Shown piece by piece: positions 8,491 to 16,571 of a stretch of DNA of 30,188 bases. Below the pieces are notes generated by a model, which worked only from the letters and a program-made list of their open reading frames with translations, was not told the origin of the DNA and made no database searches. A program made the position numbers and the translations under genes. Position 1 is the first letter of the stretch. Every line of letters starts with the position of its first letter. The DNA comes from an uncultured Collinsella sp. (GTDB lineage Bacteria > Actinomycetota > Coriobacteriia > Coriobacteriales > Coriobacteriaceae). The stretch covers positions 1 to 30,188 of the forward strand of contig CAADSS010000032.1 in assembly GCA_900751695.1 (NCBI GenBank). Reading direction: 5' to 3'.

Positions 8491-9330
8491 TCAGCCCTTG
8501 ACGGCACCTGCCACCACGCCGTCGATGATGTACTTCTGACAGAGGATGTACATGATGACGATGGGGATAACGACCATCATGATGCAGGCCATCATGGGGC
8601 CGAGCTCGACGTGGCCGTAGCCGCCGCGGAAGTACTGGATCAAGATAGGAATGGTCTTGTACTTGGTGGAGTCGAGCGTAAGGTAGGGCAGCAGATAGTC
8701 GTTCCAGACCCACATGGTCTCGAGGATGCCGACCGAAAGATAGGTGGGCTTCATGATGGGAAGGACAATCTTAAAGAACACCTGGACCGGGTTGCAGCCG
8801 TCGATCATGGCCGCCTCCTCGATCTCGAGCGGGATGTTCTTTACAAAACCGGCGAACATAAAGACCGCCAGGCCCGCGCCAAAGCCGAGGTAGATAAAGC
8901 AGATGTTGAACGGCGTGTTGAAGCCGATGCGGTCCGCCAAATTGGACAGCGTGAACATGAGCATCTGGAACGGCACGACCATCGAGAACACGAACAGGTA
9001 ATAGAAGAAGTTCGAGATCTTGTTGTTGACACGAACCACGTACCAAGCGCACATGGAGCAGCACACCAAGATCAGCACGACCGACGTGACCGTGATGATG
9101 AGCGAGTACATAAATGCCGAGGCAAAGCCCTGCTCGTTAAGGGCGTGCATGTAGTTTGCGAGGCCGTTGAACGTCTCGGGCGTGAGCAGATCGAATGCCG
9201 TGGTGGTGCTGATTGCGGTCGCTTTCTTAAAAGAATTAAGCGCAATCATGAACACGGGGTAGATCCACGCGAGCGACAGGATCGTAAAGAAAATCGAGAG
9301 CGCGCGGTTGATAACCTTATCGCGTTTCAT
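8491..9330 (-). CDS. Carbohydrate ABC transporter permease, MalG/UgpE type
   Basis: This inner-membrane half of the sugar channel has 279 residues with about six hydrophobic segments, the first at about 10-32. The cytoplasmic EAA loop is EEAAMIDGCNPVQVFFKIVLP, which docks onto the ATPase in this family. The start ATG shares its A with the TAA stop of the preceding permease gene (TAATG), so the two are translationally coupled. Substrate is unknown; the neighbours suggest an alpha-glucoside or maltodextrin. Confidence 0.93.
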   Translation of the reverse strand: MKRDKVINRALSIFFTILSLAWIYPVFMIALNSFKKATAISTTTAFDLLTPETFNGLANYMHALNEQGFASAFMYSLIITVTSVVLILVCCSMCAWYVVRVNNKISNFFYYLFVFSMVVPFQMLMFTLSNLADRIGFNTPFNICFIYLGFGAGLAVFMFAGFVKNIPLEIEEAAMIDGCNPVQVFFKIVLPIMKPTYLSVGILETMWVWNDYLLPYLTLDSTKYKTIPILIQYFRGGYGHVELGPMMACIMMVVIPIVIMYILCQKYIIDGVVAGAVKG

Positions 9331-10184
9331 TACTGCTGCACCTCCTTGGACCTCGTGGCCTTAAGCTGGATCATGGAGATGGCCACGACCAGGATGCAGA
9401 AGATAACCGCCTTGGCCTGACCAATGCCCTGCCATGCGATACCGGCACGCGAATAGAACGTGTTGTAGATGTTCAGGGCGAGCATCTCGGTGGAGTGCGC
9501 GGGGGCGCCGCCGGTAAGGGCGAGGTTCTGGTCGAACAGCTTAAAGCCGTTGGTGATGGACAGGAACAGGCAGATGGTGATGGTCGGCATCAGGTTAGGG
9601 ATCTTAACCTTCCAAAACGTCTGCCATGCCGTAGCGCCGTCGACCTTGGCGGCCTCGATGTAGTCGGACGGAATGGACTGCAGACCAGCGATGTAGATGA
9701 TCATCATGTAGCCGACCTGCTGCCACAGGGTCAGGATGATAAGGCCCCAGAAGCCAGCAGCAGAGTTAAGGGCGATGAGCTGGGCGCCCACGTTGGAGAG
9801 CAGGCAGTTGATCAGAATCTGCCAGATGTAGCCCAGCACGATGCCGCCGATCAGGTTAGGCATAAAGAAGATCGTACGGAAGATGTTGGTGCCCTTGAGC
9901 GCTTTGCGGGTGAGCGCCTGCGCGATGGCGAGGGCGATCACGTTGATGAGCACCGTCGACAGGAAGGCAAACGCCACGGTAAAGAAGAACGACGTGGCAA
10001 ACTGCGAATCGGACAGTGCGCGCACGTAGTTCTCGATACCGACAAAGTGCGTGTTGTTGATGGTAATAAACTGGCAGAACGAGAGATAGAAACCCTGGAT
10101 AAAGGGGATCACGAACCCGATCATAAACGCCAGACACGTGGGCAGCATAAAGAGCGGCCACCAGCGCTTGAGTGCTTTGCCCAT
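9330..10184 (-). CDS. Carbohydrate ABC transporter permease, MalF/UgpA type
   Basis: This is the first permease subunit, 284 residues, with about six membrane segments and the EAA-loop motif EAAKVDGATAWQTFWKVKIP. It lacks the large periplasmic insertion of enteric MalF, as is usual for Gram-positive sugar importers. GAAAGGACC lies just upstream of the ATG. It follows the binding-protein gene after an 87-base gap that holds a strong stem-loop, and overlaps the next permease gene by one base. Confidence 0.93.
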   Translation of the reverse strand: MGKALKRWWPLFMLPTCLAFMIGFVIPFIQGFYLSFCQFITINNTHFVGIENYVRALSDSQFATSFFFTVAFAFLSTVLINVIALAIAQALTRKALKGTNIFRTIFFMPNLIGGIVLGYIWQILINCLLSNVGAQLIALNSAAGFWGLIILTLWQQVGYMMIIYIAGLQSIPSDYIEAAKVDGATAWQTFWKVKIPNLMPTITICLFLSITNGFKLFDQNLALTGGAPAHSTEMLALNIYNTFYSRAGIAWQGIGQAKAVIFCILVVAISMIQLKATRSKEVQQ

Positions 10185-10204
10185 AGAAGGGTCCTTTCAA
10201 TATG

Positions 10205-10240
10205 CAGGGGGCGGGCAAACCAACGTCTGCCCGCCCCCTG
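10205..10240 (-). promoter_or_regulatory. Strong intercistronic stem-loop after the binding-protein gene
   Basis: The perfect 13-bp stem CAGGGGGCGGGCA/TGCCCGCCCCCTG (10205-10217 with 10228-10240) has no T-run on the minus strand. Stem-loops here are known to let binding-protein mRNA outlast permease mRNA, as between malE and malF in enteric bacteria. The same role here is inferred. Confidence 0.7.
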
Positions 10241-10271
10241 TCGCTAATCAGATAGCTTGGGCAGCAACTGC

Positions 10272-11588
10272 TTACTCGGAAGCAGCCTTCTCGGTCTTCC
10301 AGCCATCGACGAAGGCGTTCTTGACGCCGTCCCACTTGCTGTTGTCGGCAGCATAGGCAATCAGAGCCTGCTTGAGGTTCTTCTTCCACTCCTCAGAGGG
10401 GATGTAAACGAAGTCCCAAGCGACGGTCTTCTTGCCGTCCTTGGCCATGGCAACGGCCTGCTGCGAGAAGACGTTGGTGGTCTCCTTAGCGCTCTTGAAC
10501 GGGGCAGTCAGACCCATCTTGTCAGCGATGATGCTGGTGGCGGTGTCAGAAGTGACGCACCAATACATGAAGTCCTCGGTGGCCTTCTGGGCATCCTCGG
10601 AAGCCTGGGAGCTGACGCACCAGTAGTTCTCGCCGCCGGAGCACAGGCCCTGGTTCTCCTCGCCGTCGACACCGATGTAGATGGGCATCATGCCAATCTG
10701 ATCGTCGGTCATGCCGGCCTTGGTGAGGTCAGCATAGGCCCAAGAACCGTTCTGGTAGAAGACGGCCTTGCCGGTTGCGAACTCGTTGGTGGCGTCGTCG
10801 CCGGTCTTGGAGGCAAGCTGCGAAGGATCACAGGTGGAGTCGGTGATGTACAGGTCGAAAATCTGCTTGAAGTTGTCGAGATACTCGCCCTTAATCTCGT
10901 CGTCCTCCTGGTTGTGCTCCTTCTCGAACTCGTAGTAGAGCGGGAGGTTGGCGAGGTGGGTGGTGTAGCGCCAGCTGGAGGAGTCATCCATGCCGGCGGA
11001 AGTAAAGGCACCCTCAACACCAAGCTCGTCCTTGCGGGCCTGGATGTCGTCGGCACAAGCCTTCAGCTTGTCGAAGGAGTTGATGTCCTCGGCCTTGTAG
11101 CCAGCCTTCTCGAGCAGCTGCTTGTTGTAGATGATGCCGTAGCTCTCCTGGACCCAGTCGATACCCAGATCCTTGCCATCGGACTGCAGAGCCAGGGAGT
11201 CGTCAATGAGCTCACCGCGGAGCTTGGTATCGGACAGGTCGGCGCAGTAATCCTTCCAGTTCTTAAGACCGGTGGGGCCGTTGACCTGGAACAGGGTCGG
11301 AGCGGAGCTCTTGGACATCTCGGACTTGAGCTTCTCCTCGTAGGTGTTGGAGGCAGCGGTCACGATCTTGACCTCGACGCCCTTCTCCTTCTTATAGGCC
11401 TTGGCGATCTCCTTCCACTCCTTGTCGACCTCGGGCTTGAATTGGAGGAAGTAGACCTCGGCAGCGTCACCAGAAGCAGAGGAGCCGGAGCCGGCAGAAC
11501 CACCGCAACCCACGAGGCCCAGACCAAGAACTGCAGCCGCGGAACCAGCAAAGCCCAGGAACTGCCTTCTGCTCATTTCGTTCTTCAT
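10272..11588 (-). CDS. Extracellular sugar-binding lipoprotein of an ABC importer
   Basis: This protein captures substrate outside the membrane for the downstream permeases. Its 438 residues begin with a lipoprotein signal that also has a Tat-like SRRQFLGF, a hydrophobic segment and lipobox LVGC; a Gly/Ser tether follows. The rest looks like a family 1 solute-binding protein of the MalE/UgpB/MsmE group, rich in Asp, Glu and Trp/Tyr. ATG 11588 is preferred over GTG 11606 because GGGTGG lies at a proper distance and the signal peptide starts there. First gene of the operon, with a candidate operator about 110 bases upstream. Exact substrate cannot be read from the sequence; alpha-glucosides or maltodextrins are inferred from neighbours. 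Confidence 0.93.
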   Translation of the reverse strand: MKNEMSRRQFLGFAGSAAAVLGLGLVGCGGSAGSGSSASGDAAEVYFLQFKPEVDKEWKEIAKAYKKEKGVEVKIVTAASNTYEEKLKSEMSKSSAPTLFQVNGPTGLKNWKDYCADLSDTKLRGELIDDSLALQSDGKDLGIDWVQESYGIIYNKQLLEKAGYKAEDINSFDKLKACADDIQARKDELGVEGAFTSAGMDDSSSWRYTTHLANLPLYYEFEKEHNQEDDEIKGEYLDNFKQIFDLYITDSTCDPSQLASKTGDDATNEFATGKAVFYQNGSWAYADLTKAGMTDDQIGMMPIYIGVDGEENQGLCSGGENYWCVSSQASEDAQKATEDFMYWCVTSDTATSIIADKMGLTAPFKSAKETTNVFSQQAVAMAKDGKKTVAWDFVYIPSEEWKKNLKQALIAYAADNSKWDGVKNAFVDGWKTEKAASE

Positions 11589-11695
11589 TACAATCCACCC
11601 TTTCACACCGTGGCGGCACCCTTTGCCGCCGCCTTCGGAGATTGGCTCGGGGACTTTGCCCCTTTTGCTGATTTGAACGATACGCTATTTGGCTA

Positions 11696-11769
11696 GTTGT
11701 TTGAACAAGTATTACTAGAGCGGTAGAAAAACTTCGGTGAACGGTAATTTCAACTTGATACTTGACAAG
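11696..11769 (-). promoter_or_regulatory. Promoter/operator region of the ABC operon
   Basis: TTGTTTGAACAA at 11697-11708 is a near-perfect palindrome one base from TTGTTTAAACAA. On the minus strand TAATAC (within 11708-11714) directly upstream could be the -10, which would place the operator at the transcription start. ACTTGACAAGT around 11760-11770 is a second palindrome. The promoter call is tentative because no clear -35 is visible. Confidence 0.5.
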
Positions 11770-11801
11770 TTTTGTATAAACAATTATTTGTTATCGAATG
11801 C

Positions 11802-11856
11802 AGAGAAAACGCCCGGTCAAGCCGATGTACCGTCGGTTTGACCGGGCGTTTTCTCT
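11802..11856 (-). terminator. Strong hairpin terminator downstream of the GntR gene
   Basis: A 24-bp stem (11802-11825 with 11833-11856, one G-T pair) has arms starting AGAGAAAACG and ending CGTTTTCTCT. It lies 39 bases past the GntR stop and upstream of the ABC operon promoter, so it isolates the two transcripts. T-rich bases lie within the stem rather than after it. Confidence 0.75.
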
Positions 11857-11894
11857 TTGAGGCCATGAGTCTCGTCAGGCTGCGAGCTAGCCGG

Positions 11895-12614
11895 CTATCG
11901 CTTGGAATTGACGCGGTAATGGAAGATCTCGGGGTGTGTGCGAGTGTGCGTCACCTCAAACAAGATGCCATCCGAGGTGTACGACTGACTCTCCATGACG
12001 GCAACGCAGTTGTATTTGCCGAGGTCAAGATAGCTGCAGTCCTCATCGTTGGCGAGCTCGACACTCACCGTACGACGGCTCGCCATCACTTTGACACCGC
12101 GCTTGTGCTCCAGATAGCCGTAAATAGAATCTGCCGCGATCTCGGGAGTCAGGCCCTTGGCGATCGACGCCAAAAAATAGCCATGGTCCACTTGGCGCGC
12201 GTTGCCGTTGAGGCTTCGGACACGCACTACGCGAATCAACTCCTCGCCCACCTTAAAGCCCAGGTGACGAGAGAGTTGCTCGGTGCAAACCAGATGTTCG
12301 AAAGACTTAACGTCCGTAGATGCAACGGCATTGTTGCGCTTTGCAAACTCGCCAAACGACTCAACCTCTTCGAGTGCGCCCAACATGTCGGTTTCGCCCT
12401 TAAGCCAAATAACGCGCACGCCCTTGCCGTGTATGGGCTGCACAAACATCCCGTCGGCCAGCATACCCAAGGCGCGACGGACGGTATTGCGAGTGCATCC
12501 GAACTCCGCGGTCAGCTCGGCTTCGGTTGGCAGCATCTCCTGAAACGCATAGGTCCCATTAATGATGCGCGAGCGTATTTCTCGGTAGATTCCTTCGTAT
12601 ATCGCTTTTGGCAT
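11895..12614 (-). CDS. GntR-family transcriptional regulator, HutC/TreR subfamily (UTRA domain)
   Basis: This is a sugar-responsive DNA-binding protein. Its 239 residues start with a winged helix at about 3-70: GTYAFQEMLPTEAELTAEFG and TRNTVRRALGMLADG are the classic GntR helix-turn-helix, and GKGVRVIW is the wing. Residues about 85-235 form a UTRA ligand domain. AGGTGA lies just before the ATG. The gene is divergent from the PTS-HAD gene and lies upstream of the ABC operon. Palindromes near TTGTTTAAACAA sit in its own promoter gap and before the PTS, ABC and malQ genes; TreR-type repressors bind similar TTGT-ACAA palindromes, so it is the natural candidate binder. The effector, likely a phosphorylated glucoside, is inferred. 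Confidence 0.93.
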   Translation of the reverse strand: MPKAIYEGIYREIRSRIINGTYAFQEMLPTEAELTAEFGCTRNTVRRALGMLADGMFVQPIHGKGVRVIWLKGETDMLGALEEVESFGEFAKRNNAVASTDVKSFEHLVCTEQLSRHLGFKVGEELIRVVRVRSLNGNARQVDHGYFLASIAKGLTPEIAADSIYGYLEHKRGVKVMASRRTVSVELANDEDCSYLDLGKYNCVAVMESQSYTSDGILFEVTHTRTHPEIFHYRVNSKR

Positions 12615-12667
12615 TGTTTCACCTCTACATTATTCATTTCCGGCTAGGCACGATAGCATTTCTTAAA

Positions 12668-12802
12668 GTTGTTTAAACCGAATATCGGTAAAGCGACAGG
12701 ATTTAACCGTTGACGGTTTCTGTCATGCCCAAATCGGTTTCGCTCAAAACTGCCGGTACGACAATCGTCTGGTCCTCTACAATAAATCCATTGTTTAAAC
12801 GT
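12668..12802. promoter_or_regulatory. Divergent gntR/PTS control region with two operator-like sites
   Basis: GTTGTTTAAAC occurs at 12668-12678 and TTGTTTAAAC at 12791-12800. TACAAT at 12778-12783 could be the -10 of the PTS gene, with the second site just after it. Further palindromes are CCGA-ATA-TCGG at 12678-12688 and AACCG-TTGA-CGGTT near 12704. The first site would cover the -35 region of gntR. Confidence 0.5.
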
Positions 12803-12843
12803 TTCCCCACGCGCAACGCGCCTCGATATTCGGAAGGCAGAAC

Positions 12844-15294
12844 ATGCTGCAAAAAATCCAACGCTTTGGCGGGGCAATGTTCGCGCCCGCCATGCTGTTT
12901 TCTATATCAGGCCTCATGGTCGGCGTCTCCGCTCTCGCAACGACTGCGGACATCGTCGGCGATCTCGCCGTATACGGAACCCCTTGGTACGCTTTTTGGA
13001 CCATCATCCAGCGCGGCTCGTGGACGGTCTTTAAACGCCTCCCGCTCCTTTTTGCCGTAGCGCTGCCCATCGGTCTTGCCCAAAAACAACCGGCTCGTTG
13101 CTGCCTCGAGGCTCTCGTCGCCTATTTTGCCTACTGCTTCTTTTTGAGCGAGATCATTAAGCTGAGCGGAGACAATCTTGGACTTAAGTACCCGTCGTCT
13201 TTGACCTCCGCTAGCGGCATCACCATCATCGACGGCATCAAGACGCTCGACACCGGCATTATCGGCCCGCTGGCGGTATCGGCAACCGTCGTCGCCATCC
13301 ATGACCGCTTCTACGATGCCAAGGTTCCCGATTGGCTCGGTACCTTCTCGGGCTCCTCGCTGGTCTACCTCATCAGCTTTTTTGCCGTGTTCGCCCTTGC
13401 CGCCATCTCGGCCGCCATCGTGCCCTTCGTATACGCTGTGACCGAAACGCTGCGCCACGCACTTGCGGGCGTCGGCCCCTTCGGCGTGGGTATCTTTGTG
13501 TTTTTGGAGCGAGCACTCGAGCCCATGGGGCTGCACCACCTGCTCTACATGCCGATCTACTACGACAACCTGGTCATTAACGACGGCATCTACGCCACGT
13601 GGAGCAGCTTGCTCCCCATCCTCTCCCATAGCACGCGCCCCCTTAATGAGCTTGCGCCGTGGGCCGGTTTTACCGCCACTGGCTGGGTCAAGCTCTTTGG
13701 CCTTCCTGCCATCGCAGCCGCGTTCTACTCCACCGCAAAACCTGAGCGCCGCGCCGGCCTCAGGGTCATCCTTGTTCCCGCCATCATCGCCTCGGTGGTT
13801 TGCGGCGTTACCGAGCCACTCGAGTTTCTCTTTATGTTCACCCACCCCGGGCTCTTTTTGCTCTACGCCGTCCTATCGTCTTGCCTTGCCACAACCATGA
13901 ATCTCTTTGGCATCGTCGGCATCTTCTCGGGCGGCCTCATGGAGATGGCAGCCTTCAACTTTATTCCGCTCATGCGCATGCATGCCGGTGCCTATCTTTT
14001 GGCGCTCGGTATCGGCCTTGCCTTTAGCCTCATCTTTTTTGTGAGTTTTCGAGCACTCATCTTGGTCTATGACCTTAAGACGCCGGGCCGCGAGGATCAT
14101 GTCGCCAATCGCGCGGCAATCGATCGTTTAACGGAAAGCGGCTTTGCCAAAGAGCAATCTCCCAATGACGAGGTCAATAGTCAATCCGATCAAGATCACG
14201 TCCTCGCTGAGCGGGTAATTCAGCTTTTAGGTGGCGTTGGCAATATTGCGGGCGCAACCAACTGCGCCACGCGCCTGCGCGTCGAGGTCGCAGACCCTTC
14301 CATCGTTGCAGATAACGCGTCGTTTGTCGCGGCGGGCGCCAAAGGCCTCATCATTACGGGCAAGACCGCCCAGGTGGTCATCGGCATCTCCGTTCCCCGC
14401 GTTAAAGAGCATTTTGACCAGATCATGGGCCTCGAGCCGGAATTTGTGCCCACCACCTCGGCCTCCCCTGCCGCCAGCGCAGCCCATAAGCGCGGCGATA
14501 TTTGCTTCTTCGATATCGACGGAACGCTCGCCTGGCAAGACCCCAGGCTCGCCCAAGACCTTCCCGAAGACGAGCGGGACCTCTCCCCCTATCCCAACGA
14601 GGCGGTTTCGCAGGCAATCCGCGAGTTTGTCGCCAACGGCAACATGGCCTTTATCTGCACGGGACGCACCCTGAGCTGCATCCACCCCAAACTTCTTGAG
14701 CTGCCTTGGACCGGCATCGTCTGTCTTGCGGGCGGTTACGCCGAGATCAACGGACACGCAATTCGCGATCTGTCGATGACGCCCAGTATGCTGCAGCGTC
14801 TTGCCCCCTACCTTGAGCAATCGGGCGAGGTCATCCGCTTTGAGGGCCTCAACGGCGTCGTGCGCATGAGTGCCGATGCGCCCGATGCTCCCGGATACGC
14901 GCGCACCCTGGGCGACGCAGTCACGCAGCTGCAACATTACAGTGTCTACAAGATCTTGATGTCTACATCGCTCGCCAACCACATCGCTCAAGATAAGGCA
15001 CTTGAGCCGCTGCTGTGCTTTAATGAGCTCGAACTCGAGGTAACCGAAATCTCGCCCCGCGAATGCACGAAGCGCGGGGGCATCCAGTCTGTACTCGACG
15101 CCCTCGACCCCCACCACGGAACCGTATACGGCATTGGCGACGCCAGCAATGACGTCTCGCTGATGAACGCCGTCGATGTCGGCATTGCGATGGGCAACGC
15201 ACCGGACTATCTCAAGGATAAGGCCGATTACGTGACCGACACCGTCGATCATGACGGTGTCGTTGCGGCGCTCGAGCATTTTAGGCTGATTTAG
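12844..15294 (+). CDS. Fusion: alpha-glucoside PTS EIIC-EIIB (GlvC/MalP-like) with C-terminal HAD (Cof-type) phosphatase
   Basis: One 816-residue protein combines import and a phosphatase. Residues 1-430 form an EIIC channel whose opening (MLQKIQRFGGAMFAPAML) and GVTEPLEFLFMF (about 322-333, Glu324) closely follow GlvC-type alpha-glucoside permeases. EIIB spans about 455-535, with the phosphorylated Cys474 in NCATRLRV. A Pro/Ala/Ser linker leads to a HAD domain from about 552: DIDGT with nucleophile Asp557 and Asp559, and GIGDASNDVSLM with Asp766 and Asp770, typical of Cof/SPP hydrolases. All catalytic residues appear intact and the reading frame is continuous. No EIIA domain is present and no GH4 or GH13 phospho-glucosidase lies nearby. 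GGAAGG is six bases before the ATG. Inferred role: dephosphorylation of the incoming sugar phosphate to feed MalQ and the phosphorylase. Confidence 0.92.
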   Translation: MLQKIQRFGGAMFAPAMLFSISGLMVGVSALATTADIVGDLAVYGTPWYAFWTIIQRGSWTVFKRLPLLFAVALPIGLAQKQPARCCLEALVAYFAYCFFLSEIIKLSGDNLGLKYPSSLTSASGITIIDGIKTLDTGIIGPLAVSATVVAIHDRFYDAKVPDWLGTFSGSSLVYLISFFAVFALAAISAAIVPFVYAVTETLRHALAGVGPFGVGIFVFLERALEPMGLHHLLYMPIYYDNLVINDGIYATWSSLLPILSHSTRPLNELAPWAGFTATGWVKLFGLPAIAAAFYSTAKPERRAGLRVILVPAIIASVVCGVTEPLEFLFMFTHPGLFLLYAVLSSCLATTMNLFGIVGIFSGGLMEMAAFNFIPLMRMHAGAYLLALGIGLAFSLIFFVSFRALILVYDLKTPGREDHVANRAAIDRLTESGFAKEQSPNDEVNSQSDQDHVLAERVIQLLGGVGNIAGATNCATRLRVEVADPSIVADNASFVAAGAKGLIITGKTAQVVIGISVPRVKEHFDQIMGLEPEFVPTTSASPAASAAHKRGDICFFDIDGTLAWQDPRLAQDLPEDERDLSPYPNEAVSQAIREFVANGNMAFICTGRTLSCIHPKLLELPWTGIVCLAGGYAEINGHAIRDLSMTPSMLQRLAPYLEQSGEVIRFEGLNGVVRMSADAPDAPGYARTLGDAVTQLQHYSVYKILMSTSLANHIAQDKALEPLLCFNELELEVTEISPRECTKRGGIQSVLDALDPHHGTVYGIGDASNDVSLMNAVDVGIAMGNAPDYLKDKADYVTDTVDHDGVVAALEHFRLI

Positions 15295-15363
15295 GCACAC
15301 TCCATCAAACGCACGCCCGTTGTCCTAAATCGCCAAAACTGCCGCGCCAAACGCCCTGATGTG

Positions 15364-15396
15364 GCAATATGTTGTCTGCATATTGCATCAATGCAA
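15364..15396 (+). promoter_or_regulatory. Overlapping inverted repeats upstream of the polyprenyl synthetase gene
   Basis: GCAATATG (15364-15371) pairs with CATATTGC (15379-15386), and TTGCAT (15383-15388) pairs with ATGCAA (15391-15396). Both are perfect. They look like an operator and overlap the most upstream in-frame ATG (15369), which argues against that start. Confidence 0.45.
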
Positions 15397-15407
15397 CCTC
15401 AGAAAGA

Positions 15408-16433
15408 ATGCGAGAACCCGTGTCCAGTCCGTTTACCAGCTTTTTAGCCCAGCACTTTGACCAGATTAACGACTATCTGGCCACGTTCTTTGACGGACAG
15501 GCGACCTCTGCCGATATCGAGCGCTACCTGTACGCGCCGCTCTCGGCTTTTACGGCCAACGCCGGCAAGCGCCACCGCCCGCTTATCTGCATGCTCGCCG
15601 CAACCGCAGTGGGCGGTAGCTTTGAGAGTGCCCGCAGCGCCGCGGCGGCCATCGAGCATTTCCAGTCGGGCGCGCTGATCCACGACGACATCGCCGACAA
15701 CGGACAGCTTCGTCGAGGCAAGCCCTGCATGCACCTTACCGAGGGCACGGGCCTTGCCATCAATTGTGGTGACCTGGCGCTCACCATGGTCACCAAGACG
15801 GTTCTCGACGACCCTACGCTGGAGTCCGACGTGAAGCTGCGCGTGCTCCACGAGCTTACCGAGATGATCGTCCGCACCATTGAGGGACAAGCACTCGACC
15901 TGGGTTGGGTCCGCGACGGGCGCTTTGATATCTCGGTTGATGACTACCTGGACATGGCGACGCACAAGACCGCGTTTTACAGCGGAGCCACGCCGCTTGC
16001 CGCCGGAGCCATTATCGGCGGCGGCAGCGATGAGCAAATCGAAGCGCTGCGCGCCTTTGGCCTGCACACAGGCCTTGCCTTTCAGATTCAGGACGACCTG
16101 CTCAACCTTGTCGGCACTAAGGAAGCCGCCAACAAGGACTTCCGCACCGACATCACCGAGGGCAAGCGCACGCTTGTCGCCGTACACGCCCTCTCTGATG
16201 AGCGCCACCACGACGAGGTCGAGGCGATTCTTTCCTCAGGCACCGATGATCCCGCGCAGCTCGCACGCGCCGTGGAGATCTTCCAGGAGACCGGCTCCAT
16301 CGATTACGCCCACACTTACGCGCTCGACCTGACCGCTAAGGCCAAAGCGGCCATCGAGAACGTTGAGCTTGATCCGCACGCACGCGAGCTGTTCCTCTCC
16401 ATGGCAGATTTCTTTGTGGAGCGTCTTAACTAA
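15408..16433 (+). CDS. Polyprenyl (farnesyl/geranylgeranyl-type) diphosphate synthase
   Basis: This enzyme condenses isopentenyl diphosphate with allylic diphosphates for quinone, bactoprenol or other isoprenoids. The first Asp-rich motif is HDDIADNGQLRRGKP (DDxxD), followed by the conserved LAINCGDLAL region. The second Asp-rich motif is QIQDDLLNLVG, with Asn where DDxxD would have its last Asp. FRTDITEGKRTL matches the conserved DxxxGKxT segment. The length of about 341 residues is normal. The start is uncertain: ATG 15408 has AGAAAG too close, while GTG 15420 gives a typical N-terminus (SSPFTSFLAQHF). Product chain length cannot be told from sequence alone. Confidence 0.9.
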   Translation: MREPVSSPFTSFLAQHFDQINDYLATFFDGQATSADIERYLYAPLSAFTANAGKRHRPLICMLAATAVGGSFESARSAAAAIEHFQSGALIHDDIADNGQLRRGKPCMHLTEGTGLAINCGDLALTMVTKTVLDDPTLESDVKLRVLHELTEMIVRTIEGQALDLGWVRDGRFDISVDDYLDMATHKTAFYSGATPLAAGAIIGGGSDEQIEALRAFGLHTGLAFQIQDDLLNLVGTKEAANKDFRTDITEGKRTLVAVHALSDERHHDEVEAILSSGTDDPAQLARAVEIFQETGSIDYAHTYALDLTAKAKAAIENVELDPHARELFLSMADFFVERLN

Positions 16434-16571
16434 CGGGGGTTATAAAACCTGTCAGCAGCGTATTTAGGCACAACTTGCTACACTGTTGAGTGCATGTTTA
16501 TGCATCCCTTTGCGTTGTCTATCCGACAGACGCTCAAATAGTACGAATGGTACGCTGAAAGGGGTTCGTTC

